A stretch of 64,000 nt of DNA from Burkholderiaceae bacterium (GTDB taxonomy: Bacteria; Pseudomonadota; Gammaproteobacteria; Burkholderiales; Burkholderiaceae_C): contig JAUYTN010000042.1 of NCBI GenBank assembly GCA_030695205.1, forward strand, positions 186,001-250,000, in the 5' to 3' direction. Both the position numbers and the translations under genes were made by a program. The notes under the pieces were generated by a model. It was not told the origin of the DNA and did not search any database. It was given only the letters and a program-made list of their open reading frames with translations. Below, in pieces: positions 8,453 to 17,186 of the stretch; within the stretch, counting starts at the first letter, position 1, and every line of letters starts with the position of its first letter.

Positions 8453-9358
8453 TCAGGCCCTGCGGGCAGCCGATTTGCGAATCGCCTCGTTGATCTCAGC
8501 AATGGATCGTTCGATTTCTGCGTCGTCAAGGTCATCGGGCGAGTTGGGGTCCAGCAACCCACCCTGTATGGTGGTCTGAAAACTTCCGCTGTGGATGGAG
8601 TCGGTGCTGATGCCACGGGTGGACTCAAAGGCATCGGGCGTTTCCCACTCCAGGGCGAGCAAGGTCACGTTGTCACTGCCCGCCCCGGCTTTGCGCAGCG
8701 CCCGCTCCGCCAACTCGGGCACCGCCTGAGAAACGGGGTGGGCAGCCATGTGCGCCACGATTTCCTGGTCGGTGATCACGCTCCACAGCCCATCGGAACA
8801 CAGCAACACCTTGTCGCCTTGCTGCAAGGCCACCGAGGGCGACATGTCAAAGATAGGCCGCTGGGGCGAACCCAAGCATGTGAACAACACGTTGCGGTTG
8901 ATGGGGCCAGGGCGCAACGTCATGTGCGAGCTTTGCTCGGCAAAGGAATGGTCGCGGGTACGGGTCACCAACTGGCCATCTCTGATCAGGTACAGGCGCG
9001 AATCGCCGCAATGCACCCAATGCAAGCGCCCATCCTCCACCACCGCCGACACCAGTGTGGTCCGCGGGCTGTCAAGCAGGCCTTTGTCGGCGGCGTAGCG
9101 CAGAATCTGGTGGTGAGCCGACATCAGAGAAGACGACAAAAACTCGGGCACATCGGTCACGGTCGGCTTGGCAGCCTTTTGAAAACACGCCGACACCGTT
9201 TGCAGAGCCAACTGAGCAGCCACCTCGCCATCCGGGTGGCCACCCATGCCATCGGCCAGCACAAAGAGGCCCGATTCGCGCGTGTAGCAGTAGCCCATGC
9301 GGTCCTCGTTCTGAGCCCGCCCTCCCCGACGACTCACCTGAAAGACCGAGAACTTCAT
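8453..9358 (-). CDS. PP2C-family serine/threonine protein phosphatase
   Basis: A 301-residue cytoplasmic phosphatase. PP2C metal-binding motifs are in order: RRGGRAQNEDR at residues 10-20, FVLADGMGGHPDG near 32-44, HCGDSRLYLI near 118, CSDGLW near 190 and the terminal SDNVTLL near 230. After the catalytic domain (about residue 245) comes a polar tail that may be regulatory. The start overlaps the kinase stop by 4 nt (ATGA), so the two are translated together and the phosphatase very probably opposes the adjacent kinase. Targets are not visible here. Confidence 0.9.
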   Translation of the reverse strand: MKFSVFQVSRRGGRAQNEDRMGYCYTRESGLFVLADGMGGHPDGEVAAQLALQTVSACFQKAAKPTVTDVPEFLSSSLMSAHHQILRYAADKGLLDSPRTTLVSAVVEDGRLHWVHCGDSRLYLIRDGQLVTRTRDHSFAEQSSHMTLRPGPINRNVLFTCLGSPQRPIFDMSPSVALQQGDKVLLCSDGLWSVITDQEIVAHMAAHPVSQAVPELAERALRKAGAGSDNVTLLALEWETPDAFESTRGISTDSIHSGSFQTTIQGGLLDPNSPDDLDDAEIERSIAEINEAIRKSAARRA

Positions 9359-10365
9359 CGCTTGGCCAGCTTCCCTGTGTCGGCCTTGGCTTTGCCGACT
9401 TTGCTTTCAACGCCCAGCAGATTGTCAAACTGCAAGCGCATGCGCTCGGCGACCGTCAGTTTGGTGTAGCTGCGCTCGGTCTCTCGGCTCAGCTCCTTTT
9501 GCAAAGCAAACACCGACTGCGGCCTCGACAACGGGTCAAGGGCCATGCACCACTCCACCACTTCAATCAGGTTGTCGGAATACACCCCACGCAACCGCGA
9601 CAAGGCCAACGAGAGGCGGTCTTTTTCCTGGCGCTGGGGCGCGTCGTTGGGTGGATAGCCCTGCATGCACGCATAGATACACGCACCAATGGCGTAGATA
9701 TCCGTCCAGGGCCCCATACCAGAGTCGCGGCGGTACATCTCGGGCGCGGCAAACCCAGGGGTGTACATCGGGCGGATGAAGCTGCCCTCTTTGTTCAACA
9801 CCTCGCGGGCAGCTCCAAAGTCGATCAAAACCGCACGGTTGTCATCGGTCACAAAAATATTGGCAGGCTTGATGTCCAAGTGCAGCATCTTGTGCTGATG
9901 AACAATGCGCAGACCGCGCAGCACCTCATCAAACAGCGACCGGATGGTGGACTCGCGGAACACCTTTTGCTTCTTCAAGTCCCGAGCAGTGATGATGAAG
10001 TCCTGGAGCGAAGCGCCCTCCAGGTAGTTCATCACCATGTACACCGTGTCGTTTTCCCGGAAGAAATTCAGCACACTCACCACCGACGCATGGGAAATTT
10101 GCGCCAGCGCCCTGCCCTCCTCGAAAAAGCTCTTCAGCCCAAGTCGGTACAGCGACAATTTTTCCGGCTGGACCTGCGGCAACAGCTCGCCAGGCGCACG
10201 CGACGCAAGGGAGGCCGGGAGGTATTCCTTGATGGCGACCTGCTGCCCCTGGGCATCAAGCGCCAGGTACACGACACCAAAACCACCTGCCGCCAATTTG
10301 CGGACAACCCGATACCCACCGATGGCCGTATCGGGTGGGAGCGATGAGGGTTTAACCTTTGACAT
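9355..10365 (-). CDS. Hanks-type serine/threonine protein kinase
   Basis: A 336-residue cytoplasmic kinase. Visible subdomains: glycine loop LAAGGFGVVYLA (near 24-35), VAIKEYLP lysine, catalytic loop HLDIKPANI (in which the usual HRD arginine is Leu), DFGAAR, and APEMY. The replaced arginine makes it a non-RD kinase, often not regulated by activation-loop phosphorylation. There is no transmembrane segment or PASTA/sensor domain; the last 70 residues are a basic tail. It forms a pair with the overlapping PP2C phosphatase gene. The gene is divergent from yicC with a 61-bp gap holding both promoters. Confidence 0.9.
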   Translation of the reverse strand: MSKVKPSSLPPDTAIGGYRVVRKLAAGGFGVVYLALDAQGQQVAIKEYLPASLASRAPGELLPQVQPEKLSLYRLGLKSFFEEGRALAQISHASVVSVLNFFRENDTVYMVMNYLEGASLQDFIITARDLKKQKVFRESTIRSLFDEVLRGLRIVHQHKMLHLDIKPANIFVTDDNRAVLIDFGAAREVLNKEGSFIRPMYTPGFAAPEMYRRDSGMGPWTDIYAIGACIYACMQGYPPNDAPQRQEKDRLSLALSRLRGVYSDNLIEVVEWCMALDPLSRPQSVFALQKELSRETERSYTKLTVAERMRLQFDNLLGVESKVGKAKADTGKLAKR

Positions 10366-10426
10366 AATCCTGCGATGCCCAAGATGTGGATGACTGGGCC
10401 AGATTTCACCCCAAGGGAGACAGCCG

Positions 10427-11329
10427 ATGGCAGTTTACAGCATGACCGGTTACGCCACCCTTCAAAGCGGAGTCGCCCAGGGCGAGGTACCGGGAGCTCC
10501 ATCACTGGGCATCGAAATCCGCGCGGTCAACAGCAGATTCTTGGACCTGACCTTCAAGCTTTCAGAAGAGTTGCGCAGCACCGAGCCTGCGGTGCGTGAG
10601 CTGCTGACCAAAGCGCTGCGGCGTGGCAAATTGGAGATCAGGGCATGGGTTGAAGGGCGGAGCGACCACCACCTTCGGCAACCCACCACCAGCGAGCTCC
10701 AGCGTCTCATCTCTATTCAAGACGCGGTACGGGCCTGGCTGCCCACCGCTGCGCCTTTGTCGGTGGCTGACACCATCGCCTTGGCAAGCCGCCCCGCCAA
10801 CCTTGCCATCACCGGCCTGCAAGAGGCCATGCTGGAGCTCAGCGCGAAGGCAATCGACGCCCTCAAGGAGTCGCGCGCCCGCGAAGGAGGCCGACTCGCG
10901 GCGATGCTTGTGGGTCACACCCGCCAATTGCGCGAGCTGGCGCAGACCGCTTCCCCAATGATTCCTCGGCTGGTCGAGCAGCAGCGCTTGCGGTTCATGG
11001 AGCGCTGGAACGAGGCGCTTGGCGCCTCAACCGCCCCAAGCGACTCTCAGGCTGCGCAGGACCGAGCCCTGTCAGAGGCCACGGCATTTGCCATTCGCAT
11101 CGACGTGGCAGAGGAGCTGACGCGCCTGAGCTCTCACCTTGAAGAAATAGAGCGCTTACTGGCCCAAGGTGGCGAGCTGGGCAAACGGCTGGACTTCCTG
11201 ATCCAGGAGCTGCACCGGGAAGCCAACACCCTGGGTTCCAAGTCCTCCAGCCTGGAACTCACCCGGGTGTCGGTGGACATGAAAGTGCTCATTGAGCAAA
11301 TGCGAGAACAGGTGCAAAACCTCGAATGA
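10427..11329 (+). CDS. yicC: YicC family endoribonuclease-like protein
   Basis: A 300-residue protein with the family's N-terminal signature SMTGYA (residues 4-9), [11 protein letters not shown] near 25, and the C-terminal DUF1732 block [20 protein letters not shown] around 245-265. YicC proteins are reported to act as endoribonucleases. A GGGAGA ribosome binding site lies 7-8 nt before the ATG. The stop overlaps the gmk start by 4 nt, an arrangement widespread in proteobacteria. Confidence 0.92.
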   Translation: MAVYSMTGYATLQSGVAQGEVPGAPSLGIEIRAVNSRFLDLTFKLSEELRSTEPAVRELLTKALRRGKLEIRAWVEGRSDHHLRQPTTSELQRLISIQDAVRAWLPTAAPLSVADTIALASRPANLAITGLQEAMLELSAKAIDALKESRAREGGRLAAMLVGHTRQLRELAQTASPMIPRLVEQQRLRFMERWNEALGASTAPSDSQAAQDRALSEATAFAIRIDVAEELTRLSSHLEEIERLLAQGGELGKRLDFLIQELHREANTLGSKSSSLELTRVSVDMKVLIEQMREQVQNLE

Positions 11330-11973
11330 CAGCCGCTACCCACCACCCCACCATGGAATATTCAGGCAACCTGTTCGTTGTGGCCGCTCCCAGCGGTGCT
11401 GGTAAGTCCAGTCTCGTCAACGCCTTGATGGAAGTGGACGCCAAACTCGCCCACTCTGTGTCCCACACCACCAGGGCACCCCGCGGCCAGGAGGTCCATG
11501 GCCGCGAGTACTACTTTGCCTCCGACGCGCAGTTCGACCAGATGGTGGCACAAGGTGCCTTTTTGGAATGGGCACAGGTCCACGGCAACCGCTACGGCAC
11601 CTCGCGCCATGCCATCGAAGACCGCATCCGCCAAGGCCACGACATCATTCTGGAAATAGACTATCAAGGTGCTTTGCAGGTCAAAAAGCTGTTTCCGACC
11701 GCCTCACTGATTTTTGTGCTGCCGCCCAGTTGGGAAGAGCTCCGGTCCCGCCTGCAGCGCCGCGGCGAGGACTCTCCGGAAGTCATCGAGGCACGCATCC
11801 GAAACGCTGCCCAGGAGGTCATACAAGTACCCCGGTTTGACTTCGTTATAATTAACGAGCGTTTTGAGTCCGCGCTGTTTGACCTGAAATCCATCGTTCA
11901 CGCTCAACGACTCAAGTACAGCGCACAGCGCAATGCCAAAACAGATGTGTTTTCGGCGCTGAGCATCCCCTGA
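11326..11973 (+). CDS. gmk: Guanylate kinase
   Basis: A 215-residue enzyme converting GMP and ATP to GDP and ADP. P-loop [10 protein letters not shown] at residues 20-29, GMP-binding [18 protein letters not shown] and the [12 protein letters not shown] block are all present. The start overlapping the yicC stop (ATGA) is used; an internal ATG at 11353 (MEYSGNLF) would give the more standard N-terminus, so the first nine residues are uncertain. The gene precedes rpoZ and spoT, linking GTP supply and (p)ppGpp metabolism in one neighbourhood. Confidence 0.94.
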   Translation: MTAATHHPTMEYSGNLFVVAAPSGAGKSSLVNALMEVDAKLAHSVSHTTRAPRGQEVHGREYYFASDAQFDQMVAQGAFLEWAQVHGNRYGTSRHAIEDRIRQGHDIILEIDYQGALQVKKLFPTASLIFVLPPSWEELRSRLQRRGEDSPEVIEARIRNAAQEVIQVPRFDFVIINERFESALFDLKSIVHAQRLKYSAQRNAKTDVFSALSIP

Positions 11974-11994
11974 AAAACCCCACCGACTGTACCC

Positions 11995-12198
11995 ATGGCC
12001 CGCATCACTGTTGAAGACTGCCTAGAAAAAATACCCAACCGTTTTGAGTTGGTGTTGGCCGCCACCTACCGCGCACGGATGCTGAGCCAGGGCCACACTG
12101 CCCGTGTCGAAAGCAAAAACAAGCCAGGTGTTACTGCACTGCGTGAGATCGCTGAGGGCAAGGTCGGCATAGAAATGCTCAAAAAGGTGCCTACCTGA
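11995..12198 (+). CDS. rpoZ: RNA polymerase omega subunit
   Basis: A 67-residue protein starting [20 protein letters not shown], which is diagnostic for omega, followed by RARMLSQGH and the [11 protein letters not shown] block. Omega helps assemble RNA polymerase and forms part of a (p)ppGpp site. It lies 21 bp after gmk and is followed by a strong terminator and then spoT. Confidence 0.96.
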   Translation: MARITVEDCLEKIPNRFELVLAATYRARMLSQGHTARVESKNKPGVTALREIAEGKVGIEMLKKVPT

Positions 12199-12229
12199 TA
12201 CCTAGGTGGCCCAGCAACACACCGAACAA

Positions 12230-12250
12230 GCACCCTTTGGGTGCTTTTTT
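12230..12250 (+). terminator. Rho-independent terminator after rpoZ
   Basis: Stem GCACCC, loop TTT, GGGTGC, followed by six T. It separates the yicC-gmk-rpoZ transcript from spoT, 32 bp after the rpoZ stop. Confidence 0.85.
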
Positions 12251-12304
12251 GTTGCCTGTGCGGGCACCACGGAGCCTGGAGGTCATCGGATACCACGCTA
12301 AAGT

Positions 12305-14563
12305 ATGAGCATGACCCGCTCATCCCCGTATCACGCCAGTTCTTCAAGTGCCGCTGACAATGCAGCGGCAGCCAGTTTTGCCCAACTGATGGCAAAACTG
12401 GATTACCTGTGCGCGACCGATCTGGAGCAGGTTCGCCTGGCGTTTCGGTTTGCAGATGAAGCCCACCTCGGGCAGCTCAGGAAAAATGGCGACCCGTACA
12501 TTACCCACCCGATTGCGGTAGCGATGCAGTGTGCCGAGTGGCGCCTGGATGCACACGCGCTGATGGCAGCCTTGATGCACGATGCCATGGAGGACTGCGG
12601 CGTCACCAAAGAGGAACTGATTGAGCGCTTCGGCTCGCCGGTTGCAGAACTGGTCGATGGCCTGACCAAGCTGGAGAAACTGGAGTTTGACACCCGGGAG
12701 CAAAACCAGGCAGAGTCTTTTCGAAAAATGTTGCTGGCTATGGCGCGCGACGTTCGGGTCATTCTGATCAAGCTCGCAGACCGGACCCACAACATGCGCA
12801 CCATGGGGGATATGCCGCGCAACAAATGGGACCGAATATCTCGCGAAACGCTGGAAATCTATGCACCCATTGCCCACCGCCTGGGCCTGAACGTGACATT
12901 CAGAGAGCTGCAAGACCTGTGCTTTCAGTTTTTGTACCCCTGGCGCTACACCACGCTGGCCAAGGCTGTACAAAGGTCACGCTCGAAACGCAAAGACCTC
13001 ATCCACCGCGTACAAGGCGAGGTCGATGTCACACTCGCCAAACACGGTTTATCTGCGGTGGTGCACGGGCGAGAAAAAACGCTTTTCTCCATCTATAAAA
13101 AAATGGTGGACAAACACCTGAGCTTTGCCCAGGTGACTGACCTGTATGGGTTTCGGGTGGTAGTGGACGATTTGATGCAGTGTTACACCGCGCTCGGTGC
13201 GCTGCACCAGCTGTACAAACCCATGCCCGGCAAGTTCAAGGACTACATTGCCATTCCCAAGGTCAACGGTTACCAGTCTCTGCACACCACGCTCGTTGGC
13301 CCCGTAGGGACAGCGGTGGAGTTTCAACTTCGGACACACGCCATGGACGTCGTGGCCGAGTCTGGGGTTGCTGCGCACTGGCTGTACAAAGCGTCGGCCC
13401 CCGAAAGCGACGCCGCGAATCGCCTGGGCACCCAGTGGTTGCAGTCTTTGCTGGACATTCAAAGCGAAACCAAAGATGCGGCCGAGTTCTGGGACCACAT
13501 CAAAATTGATCTGTTTCCGGAGGCGGTTTACGTTTTCACCCCTAAAAACAAAATCATGTCGATGCCTCGCGGCGCCACCGTCATCGATTTTGCCTATGCC
13601 ATACACAGCGACATAGGCAACCGAACCGTTTCAGCGATTGTCAATGGCGAGCAAGTGCCCTTGCGCACCGAGCTCCAGAACGGAGACGTCGTTGAGATTG
13701 TCACTGCCAACATACAACAGCCCAATCCTGCCTGGCTGAGCTTTGTGCGCACCGGCAAGGCCCGCTCAAAGATTCGGCACTTCTTAAAAACCATGGCCTA
13801 CGACGAATCGTATGCATTGGGTGAAAAAATGTTGCAGCAGGCACTCCGGATCGAAGGTATTGCCCAAATCCCTCCGGAGAATGAAGCCCACCAAGCGGTA
13901 TGGGACAAGTTGCTGAGGTCCAACGGCAACCGAAGCAAACAGGAACTGCTGGCAGACATTGGTATGGGCAAGCGCATCGCCAGTATCGTCAGCAAAAAAA
14001 TGGCCATGCTGCTGTCCGAGCAAGGCATCAAGGCCGACGTCGTCCTCATCAGCCAGGAGCGGTATTCACCGCAGCAAGAAACCATCAGCCAAGGCGTGGT
14101 TACCCTGGATGGGAGCGAGGGAAGCTCTGTGCAGTATGCGCCGTGCTGCCACCCCATACCCGGCGACCGCATCATCGGCTATTTGGGGCGAGGTGAAGGC
14201 TTGGTGATCCACACGGAAGACTGCCCCACAGGCCGCAAATTGCTCTACAAAGACAGTGAGCGGTTCCTGGAGGTAGAGTGGGCCGACGAGACCAGCCGCT
14301 CGTTCGACGTAGGGGTCTGGGTTCGGGTTGAAAATGGCAAAGGCGTATTGGCCCGCGTAGCGTCTGCGCTGGCAGTCGCTGAGGCCGACATCACGCATGT
14401 GGACATGAGCGAGGAGAGGGTGAACCACACCACAGAGCTGAAATTCACCATCTCCGTCCGTGACAGGGTCCATCTGGCAGCCATCCTGCGCTCTTTGAAG
14501 CGGACCCGGTCCGTCGTCAAGGCATGGCGAATGGGGGCGACCAAAACCAAGCATCACCCGTAA
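12305..14563 (+). CDS. spoT: Bifunctional (p)ppGpp synthetase/hydrolase (SpoT/Rel)
   Basis: A 752-residue stringent-response enzyme. Domains in order: HD hydrolase (about 40-190, with MHDAMEDCG at 91-99), synthetase (about 245-365, with GREKTLFSIYKKM and YIAIPKVNGYQSLHTT), TGS (about 400-465, FTPKNKIMSMPRGATVIDFA) and a C-terminal ACT domain (about 670-745). The intact HD site and a KFKD version of the RxKD motif near residue 310 indicate a bifunctional enzyme rather than a hydrolase-dead RelA. It makes and degrades (p)ppGpp in response to starvation. Its 3' end overlaps greB, on the other strand, by 10 bp. Confidence 0.94.
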   Translation: MSMTRSSPYHASSSSAADNAAAASFAQLMAKLDYLCATDLEQVRLAFRFADEAHLGQLRKNGDPYITHPIAVAMQCAEWRLDAHALMAALMHDAMEDCGVTKEELIERFGSPVAELVDGLTKLEKLEFDTREQNQAESFRKMLLAMARDVRVILIKLADRTHNMRTMGDMPRNKWDRISRETLEIYAPIAHRLGLNVTFRELQDLCFQFLYPWRYTTLAKAVQRSRSKRKDLIHRVQGEVDVTLAKHGLSAVVHGREKTLFSIYKKMVDKHLSFAQVTDLYGFRVVVDDLMQCYTALGALHQLYKPMPGKFKDYIAIPKVNGYQSLHTTLVGPVGTAVEFQLRTHAMDVVAESGVAAHWLYKASAPESDAANRLGTQWLQSLLDIQSETKDAAEFWDHIKIDLFPEAVYVFTPKNKIMSMPRGATVIDFAYAIHSDIGNRTVSAIVNGEQVPLRTELQNGDVVEIVTANIQQPNPAWLSFVRTGKARSKIRHFLKTMAYDESYALGEKMLQQALRIEGIAQIPPENEAHQAVWDKLLRSNGNRSKQELLADIGMGKRIASIVSKKMAMLLSEQGIKADVVLISQERYSPQQETISQGVVTLDGSEGSSVQYAPCCHPIPGDRIIGYLGRGEGLVIHTEDCPTGRKLLYKDSERFLEVEWADETSRSFDVGVWVRVENGKGVLARVASALAVAEADITHVDMSEERVNHTTELKFTISVRDRVHLAAILRSLKRTRSVVKAWRMGATKTKHHP

Positions 14564-15033
14564 TGAACGCCCAGAACTTCCACCCGCTCCGTGCCCGACG
14601 GCGTAGATAGCCAAACCTCATCTCCCACTGAACGACGCAGCAGCGAACGCGCAACCGGTGACACCCAGGTAACCTCGTTCTTGGCGCTGTCTGCCTCATC
14701 GGTGCCCAGCACACGAATAGACACCTCCTCCCCCGATTCGCGCAGGTAGGTCACGTAAGCGCCGAAAAAAATGGTGTCTTTTCCGCGGTGCACCGTGGGA
14801 TCAACAATTTCAGCAATCTCCAGGCGCTTCATTAAAAAACGGATCCGCCTGTCGATCTCGCGCAAGCGCTTTTTGCCGTACAGGTAGTCCCCGTTTTCAG
14901 AGCGGTCCCCATTGCTGGCTGCCCAATGGACCACCTCAACAACTTTGGGCCGCTCGCAGTCCATCAGATCGAGCAATTCCGACTTGAGTCGGTCGTAGCC
15001 TTGTCGGGTGATGTAATTGCGCTGCTCCATCAT
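14554..15033 (-). CDS. greB: Transcription elongation factor GreB
   Basis: A 159-residue cleavage factor that rescues backtracked RNA polymerase. The coiled-coil tip carries the catalytic acids in NGDRSENGDYLYGKKRLREI, and the YLYGKKRLREIDRR stretch separates GreB from GreA. The C-terminal FKBP-like domain has SPVARSLLRRSVGDEV. The start at 15033 is chosen because AAAGGG lies 7 nt before it; a second ATG follows directly. The open frame continues upstream through the tRNA-Arg gene and cannot be coding there. It overlaps spoT tail-to-tail. Confidence 0.93.
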   Translation of the reverse strand: MMEQRNYITRQGYDRLKSELLDLMDCERPKVVEVVHWAASNGDRSENGDYLYGKKRLREIDRRIRFLMKRLEIAEIVDPTVHRGKDTIFFGAYVTYLRESGEEVSIRVLGTDEADSAKNEVTWVSPVARSLLRRSVGDEVWLSTPSGTERVEVLGVHYG

Positions 15034-15053
15034 GCATGTGCCCTTTGAAAACC

Positions 15054-15081
15054 AAAAAAGCCTGCAAGTAAACTTGCAGGC
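15054..15081 (-). terminator. Terminator after tRNA-Arg, before greB
   Basis: A 9-10 bp stem (GCCTGCAAGT pairing with ACTTGCAGGC, 15060-15081) is followed on the minus strand by six T. It ends tRNA-Arg transcription just upstream of greB. The plus-strand side also has a TTTT run, so it may work both ways. Confidence 0.75.
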
Positions 15082-15088
15082 TTTTGAT

Positions 15089-15165
15089 TGGTGCGGCTGG
15101 CAGGAATCGAACCCACGACCCCTTGGTTCGTAGCCAAGTACTCTATCCAGCTGAGCTACAGCCGC
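15089..15165 (-). tRNA. tRNA-Arg(ACG)
   Basis: A 77-nt cloverleaf with encoded CCA. The acceptor stem begins GCGGCTG, the D-loop region reads TAGCTCAGCTGGATAGAG, the anticodon loop is CTACGAA (anticodon ACG, read as ICG), and the T-arm contains GGTTCGAATCC. Before the insertion at 15246 it lay directly behind the CAU tRNA gene on the same strand. Confidence 0.95.
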
Positions 15166-15199
15166 TAAGCCACTATTGTAACACGTAGTTGGCAACTCT

Positions 15200-15245
15200 T
15201 TGGTAGGGCGTGAGTGACTTGAACACTCGACCAAAGGATTATGAG
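15200..15245. repeat. attL: 46-bp direct repeat (displaced 3' end of the CAU tRNA)
   Basis: Identical over 46 bp to 24843-24888, in the same orientation and 9,643 bp away. The sequence is the 3' part of the tRNA gene from the anticodon loop to the CCA end plus one flanking base. The upstream half of the tRNA is absent here, so this is the host tRNA end pushed aside by integration. Confidence 0.95.
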
Positions 15246-15376
15246 AAAAAATTTTCGTGCATGTTAGCGAACAGCGATGAACAAGCCCGAACAAGCTTAT
15301 TCATACAGGCCGTGCTTTCTTTGCTGCGCTTTTGTTCGCACTGGTTCACAATGGTTCGTTGCCATTCGGCCAAAAA

Positions 15377-15396
15377 CCGTAACCAAACCGTAACCA
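15377..15396 (+). repeat. 20-bp repeat near the left end (candidate integrase arm site)
   Basis: CCGTAACCAAACCGTAACCA, itself two CCGTAACC units spaced 11 bp apart. The identical 20-mer occurs at 24776-24795 near the right end in the same orientation. It lies between attL and the integrase start. Paired arm-type sites next to both att cores are usual for tyrosine integrases. Confidence 0.65.
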
Positions 15397-15416
15397 GAAC
15401 AGACCAAAGGACTTGT

Positions 15417-16730
15417 ATGCCGGTGAAAAAAACCCACGGGATGACCATCAACGAGGCACCTCCGGGCAAGTTCATCAAGCTGGAGCGCGTCAATCCGTGC
15501 GGCACGCTGGAGGTCCGCAAGCTGACGGTGGGGGCGCAGTTCTACTGGCGCACCGAGCTGGACCAAAAAACCCTCCGTGTACCCGTTGGCCTATACGACT
15601 CGGGTGCCCCGCCCAAAAGCCTGGCACCCACGTCGAAGGGCTACTCCGTGGCCGCCGCACTTCGCAAAGCTGAAACCATTGCCGAGGTCCACAAAGCCCA
15701 CTTGCCCGCCGGTGGGTGGCCATCTGTCCTGGCCACGGAGGAGGAGGTTCGCCAGCGGGCGCGCGCTGCTGCGGTGGAGGCAAAAAAGCAGACCCTCCAC
15801 TGCCTGCTGTTGGACTACTGCGCCCACCTGGAGGCCCTGGGCCGCACCTCCCATGCCAACGCACGCTCCCTGTTCAAGAATCACGTTTTCGAGGCGTGGC
15901 CAGCCATTGCTGCAACTCCCGCCAACGAGGTGACGGGCGAGCAAATCAGCGACATGATGCGCCGCTGCCTGGAGCTGGGCCTGACTCGCACGGGTAACAA
16001 GCTGCGAAGCTTCATTCGTGCAGCCTATGGGGTGGCCAAGGCCGCCAGGTCGAAAGCATCGGTGCCGGTGCGCTTCAAGGCATACGCCGTGACCCAGAAC
16101 CCGGCAGACGACACCGTGCCCGACGACGACCAGAACCGGGCCGACAAAAACCCCCTGAGCCTGGCTGACATGCGGCTGTACTGGCAGACCATCCGTGATG
16201 AACCCGGCCTGCCTGCCGCCGTGTGCCGGGTGCATCTGTTGCTGGGTGGGCAGCGAATTGCTCAGTTGCTGCGCCTGAAAACAGCCGACATTGGTCCTGA
16301 GATGATCGTGATCTATGACGGCAAGGGACGGCCAGGCTCCCCTCCCCGTCCGCACGCCGTACCCCTCCCGCCCCTGGCCAAGTCTGCGCTGGCCGAGTGC
16401 AGCACCGGGGGCACTTACGCATTCTCGACGGACGGGGGCGACACCCCTATTTACAACACCACGCTTGCCGGCTGGGCCTGCGACTTTGGCAAGAGGGCGG
16501 GCATCGAGGGCTTCAAGGCAAAGCGCCTGCGCAGTGGCGTGGAGACAGCCCTGGCATCGGCCAAGGTGTCGCGTGAGGTGCGCGGCCATTTGCAAAGCCA
16601 CGGCATCACCGGGGTGCAGGCGAAGCACTACGACGCCTACGACTACCTGGCCGAAAAGCGCCAGGCGCTGGAAACCCTGTTTCGACTTCTGGCACGACCC
16701 GGCACGGGAAAAAACGTTTCCTCAATTTGA
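15417..16730 (+). CDS. int: Tyrosine recombinase/integrase
   Basis: A 437-residue integrase at the left edge of the element. The catalytic domain (about 240-430) shows the box I arginine in LLLGGQRIAQLLRLK, a box II-like KRLRSGVETAL (the usual HxxR His is Lys), RGHLQSHG supplying the third basic position, and a terminal HYDAYDYL with the nucleophilic Tyr. An N-terminal arm-binding domain and a central SAM-like core precede it. The start at 15417 is chosen because AAAGG lies 6 nt upstream; the frame extends back into attL but that part covers tRNA sequence. It integrates the element into the tRNA 3' end. Confidence 0.88.
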   Translation: MPVKKTHGMTINEAPPGKFIKLERVNPCGTLEVRKLTVGAQFYWRTELDQKTLRVPVGLYDSGAPPKSLAPTSKGYSVAAALRKAETIAEVHKAHLPAGGWPSVLATEEEVRQRARAAAVEAKKQTLHCLLLDYCAHLEALGRTSHANARSLFKNHVFEAWPAIAATPANEVTGEQISDMMRRCLELGLTRTGNKLRSFIRAAYGVAKAARSKASVPVRFKAYAVTQNPADDTVPDDDQNRADKNPLSLADMRLYWQTIRDEPGLPAAVCRVHLLLGGQRIAQLLRLKTADIGPEMIVIYDGKGRPGSPPRPHAVPLPPLAKSALAECSTGGTYAFSTDGGDTPIYNTTLAGWACDFGKRAGIEGFKAKRLRSGVETALASAKVSREVRGHLQSHGITGVQAKHYDAYDYLAEKRQALETLFRLLARPGTGKNVSSI

Positions 16731-16931
16731 GGGGACGGCGAAAATACATTTCTACTATCAGGCACGTTTATTGCGGGTTGCATAAAACATGCCATCCAAA
16801 ATCACGGACATCAGATAGCTTTTATCTATTTTGCTAGTAACCTTGCCCGACCCAACCAGGAAGCGCCCAAGGTGGTCGCCATTGCCAGCCGCAAACGCGC
16901 CGTGCAATAATCCGCCCAAGCCGAAAGGCCC

Positions 16932-16947
16932 GGTGCTTCAAAACACC
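16932..16947 (+). promoter_or_regulatory. seqA-like hairpin, upstream target of the antisense RNA
   Basis: GGTG, loop CTTCAAAA, CACC. The segment TTCAAAACAC (16938-16947) is the exact complement of GTGTTTTGAA at 17108-17117. The loop CTTCAAAA recurs at 17138-17145. In P4, seqA lies upstream of the CI RNA and is bound by it to end transcription early; the same layout is seen here. Confidence 0.55.
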
Positions 16948-16966
16948 TTTGATACAGCGGTTGCTG

Positions 16967-16989
16967 ACCCCCACCGAGAGCGGGGTTTT
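16967..16989 (+). terminator. Short GC hairpin with T-run in the element leader
   Basis: ACCCC pairs with GGGGT, followed by TTT. It lies after the seqA-like hairpin, where a regulated early terminator would be expected in a P4-type leader. The stem is short, so strength is uncertain. Confidence 0.4.
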
Positions 16990-17044
16990 GTCACGTCCTG
17001 AATTTGTGGCTATCGGAAATCCGATGGCCATTACCGGCTCAATT

Positions 17045-17126
17045 TTGAGCTGGTTGATTTTTGGGCGGGATGGGTCTGTCCGCAAGGCTGGCCGCACGGC
17101 TGTATCCGTGTTTTGAACATCCCGTC
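17045..17126 (+). ncRNA. C4/CI-like antisense RNA (phage immunity RNA)
   Basis: A stem CGGGATG (17066-17072) with CATCCCG (17118-17124) encloses a hairpin CACGG, CTGTAT, CCGTG (17095-17110). Between them lies single-stranded TTTTGAA (17111-17117). GTGTTTTGAA is complementary to the CTTCAAAA-containing segments on both sides (16936-16943 and 17138-17145), exactly as seqB of P4 CI RNA pairs with seqA and seqC. Such RNAs (P4 CI, P1 c4) silence the replication operon in the integrated state. The ends are estimated; processing from a longer leader is likely. Confidence 0.6.
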
Positions 17127-17165
17127 CACCCGCATTGCTTCAAAACAGTGTTGGTGGGTTTGAAG
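17126..17165 (+). promoter_or_regulatory. seqC-like region with two competing hairpins before the first operon gene
   Basis: CCACC (17126-17130) can pair with GGTGG (17153-17157), placing CTTCAAAA in the loop. Alternatively CTTCAAA (17138-17144) pairs with TTTGAAG (17159-17165). The two folds exclude each other and end about 10 nt before the AGGAG ribosome binding site of the 17187 gene. Binding of the antisense RNA to CTTCAAAA would decide between them. Confidence 0.5.
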
Positions 17166-17186
17166 TCTCATACAGGAGCCTTGCCC

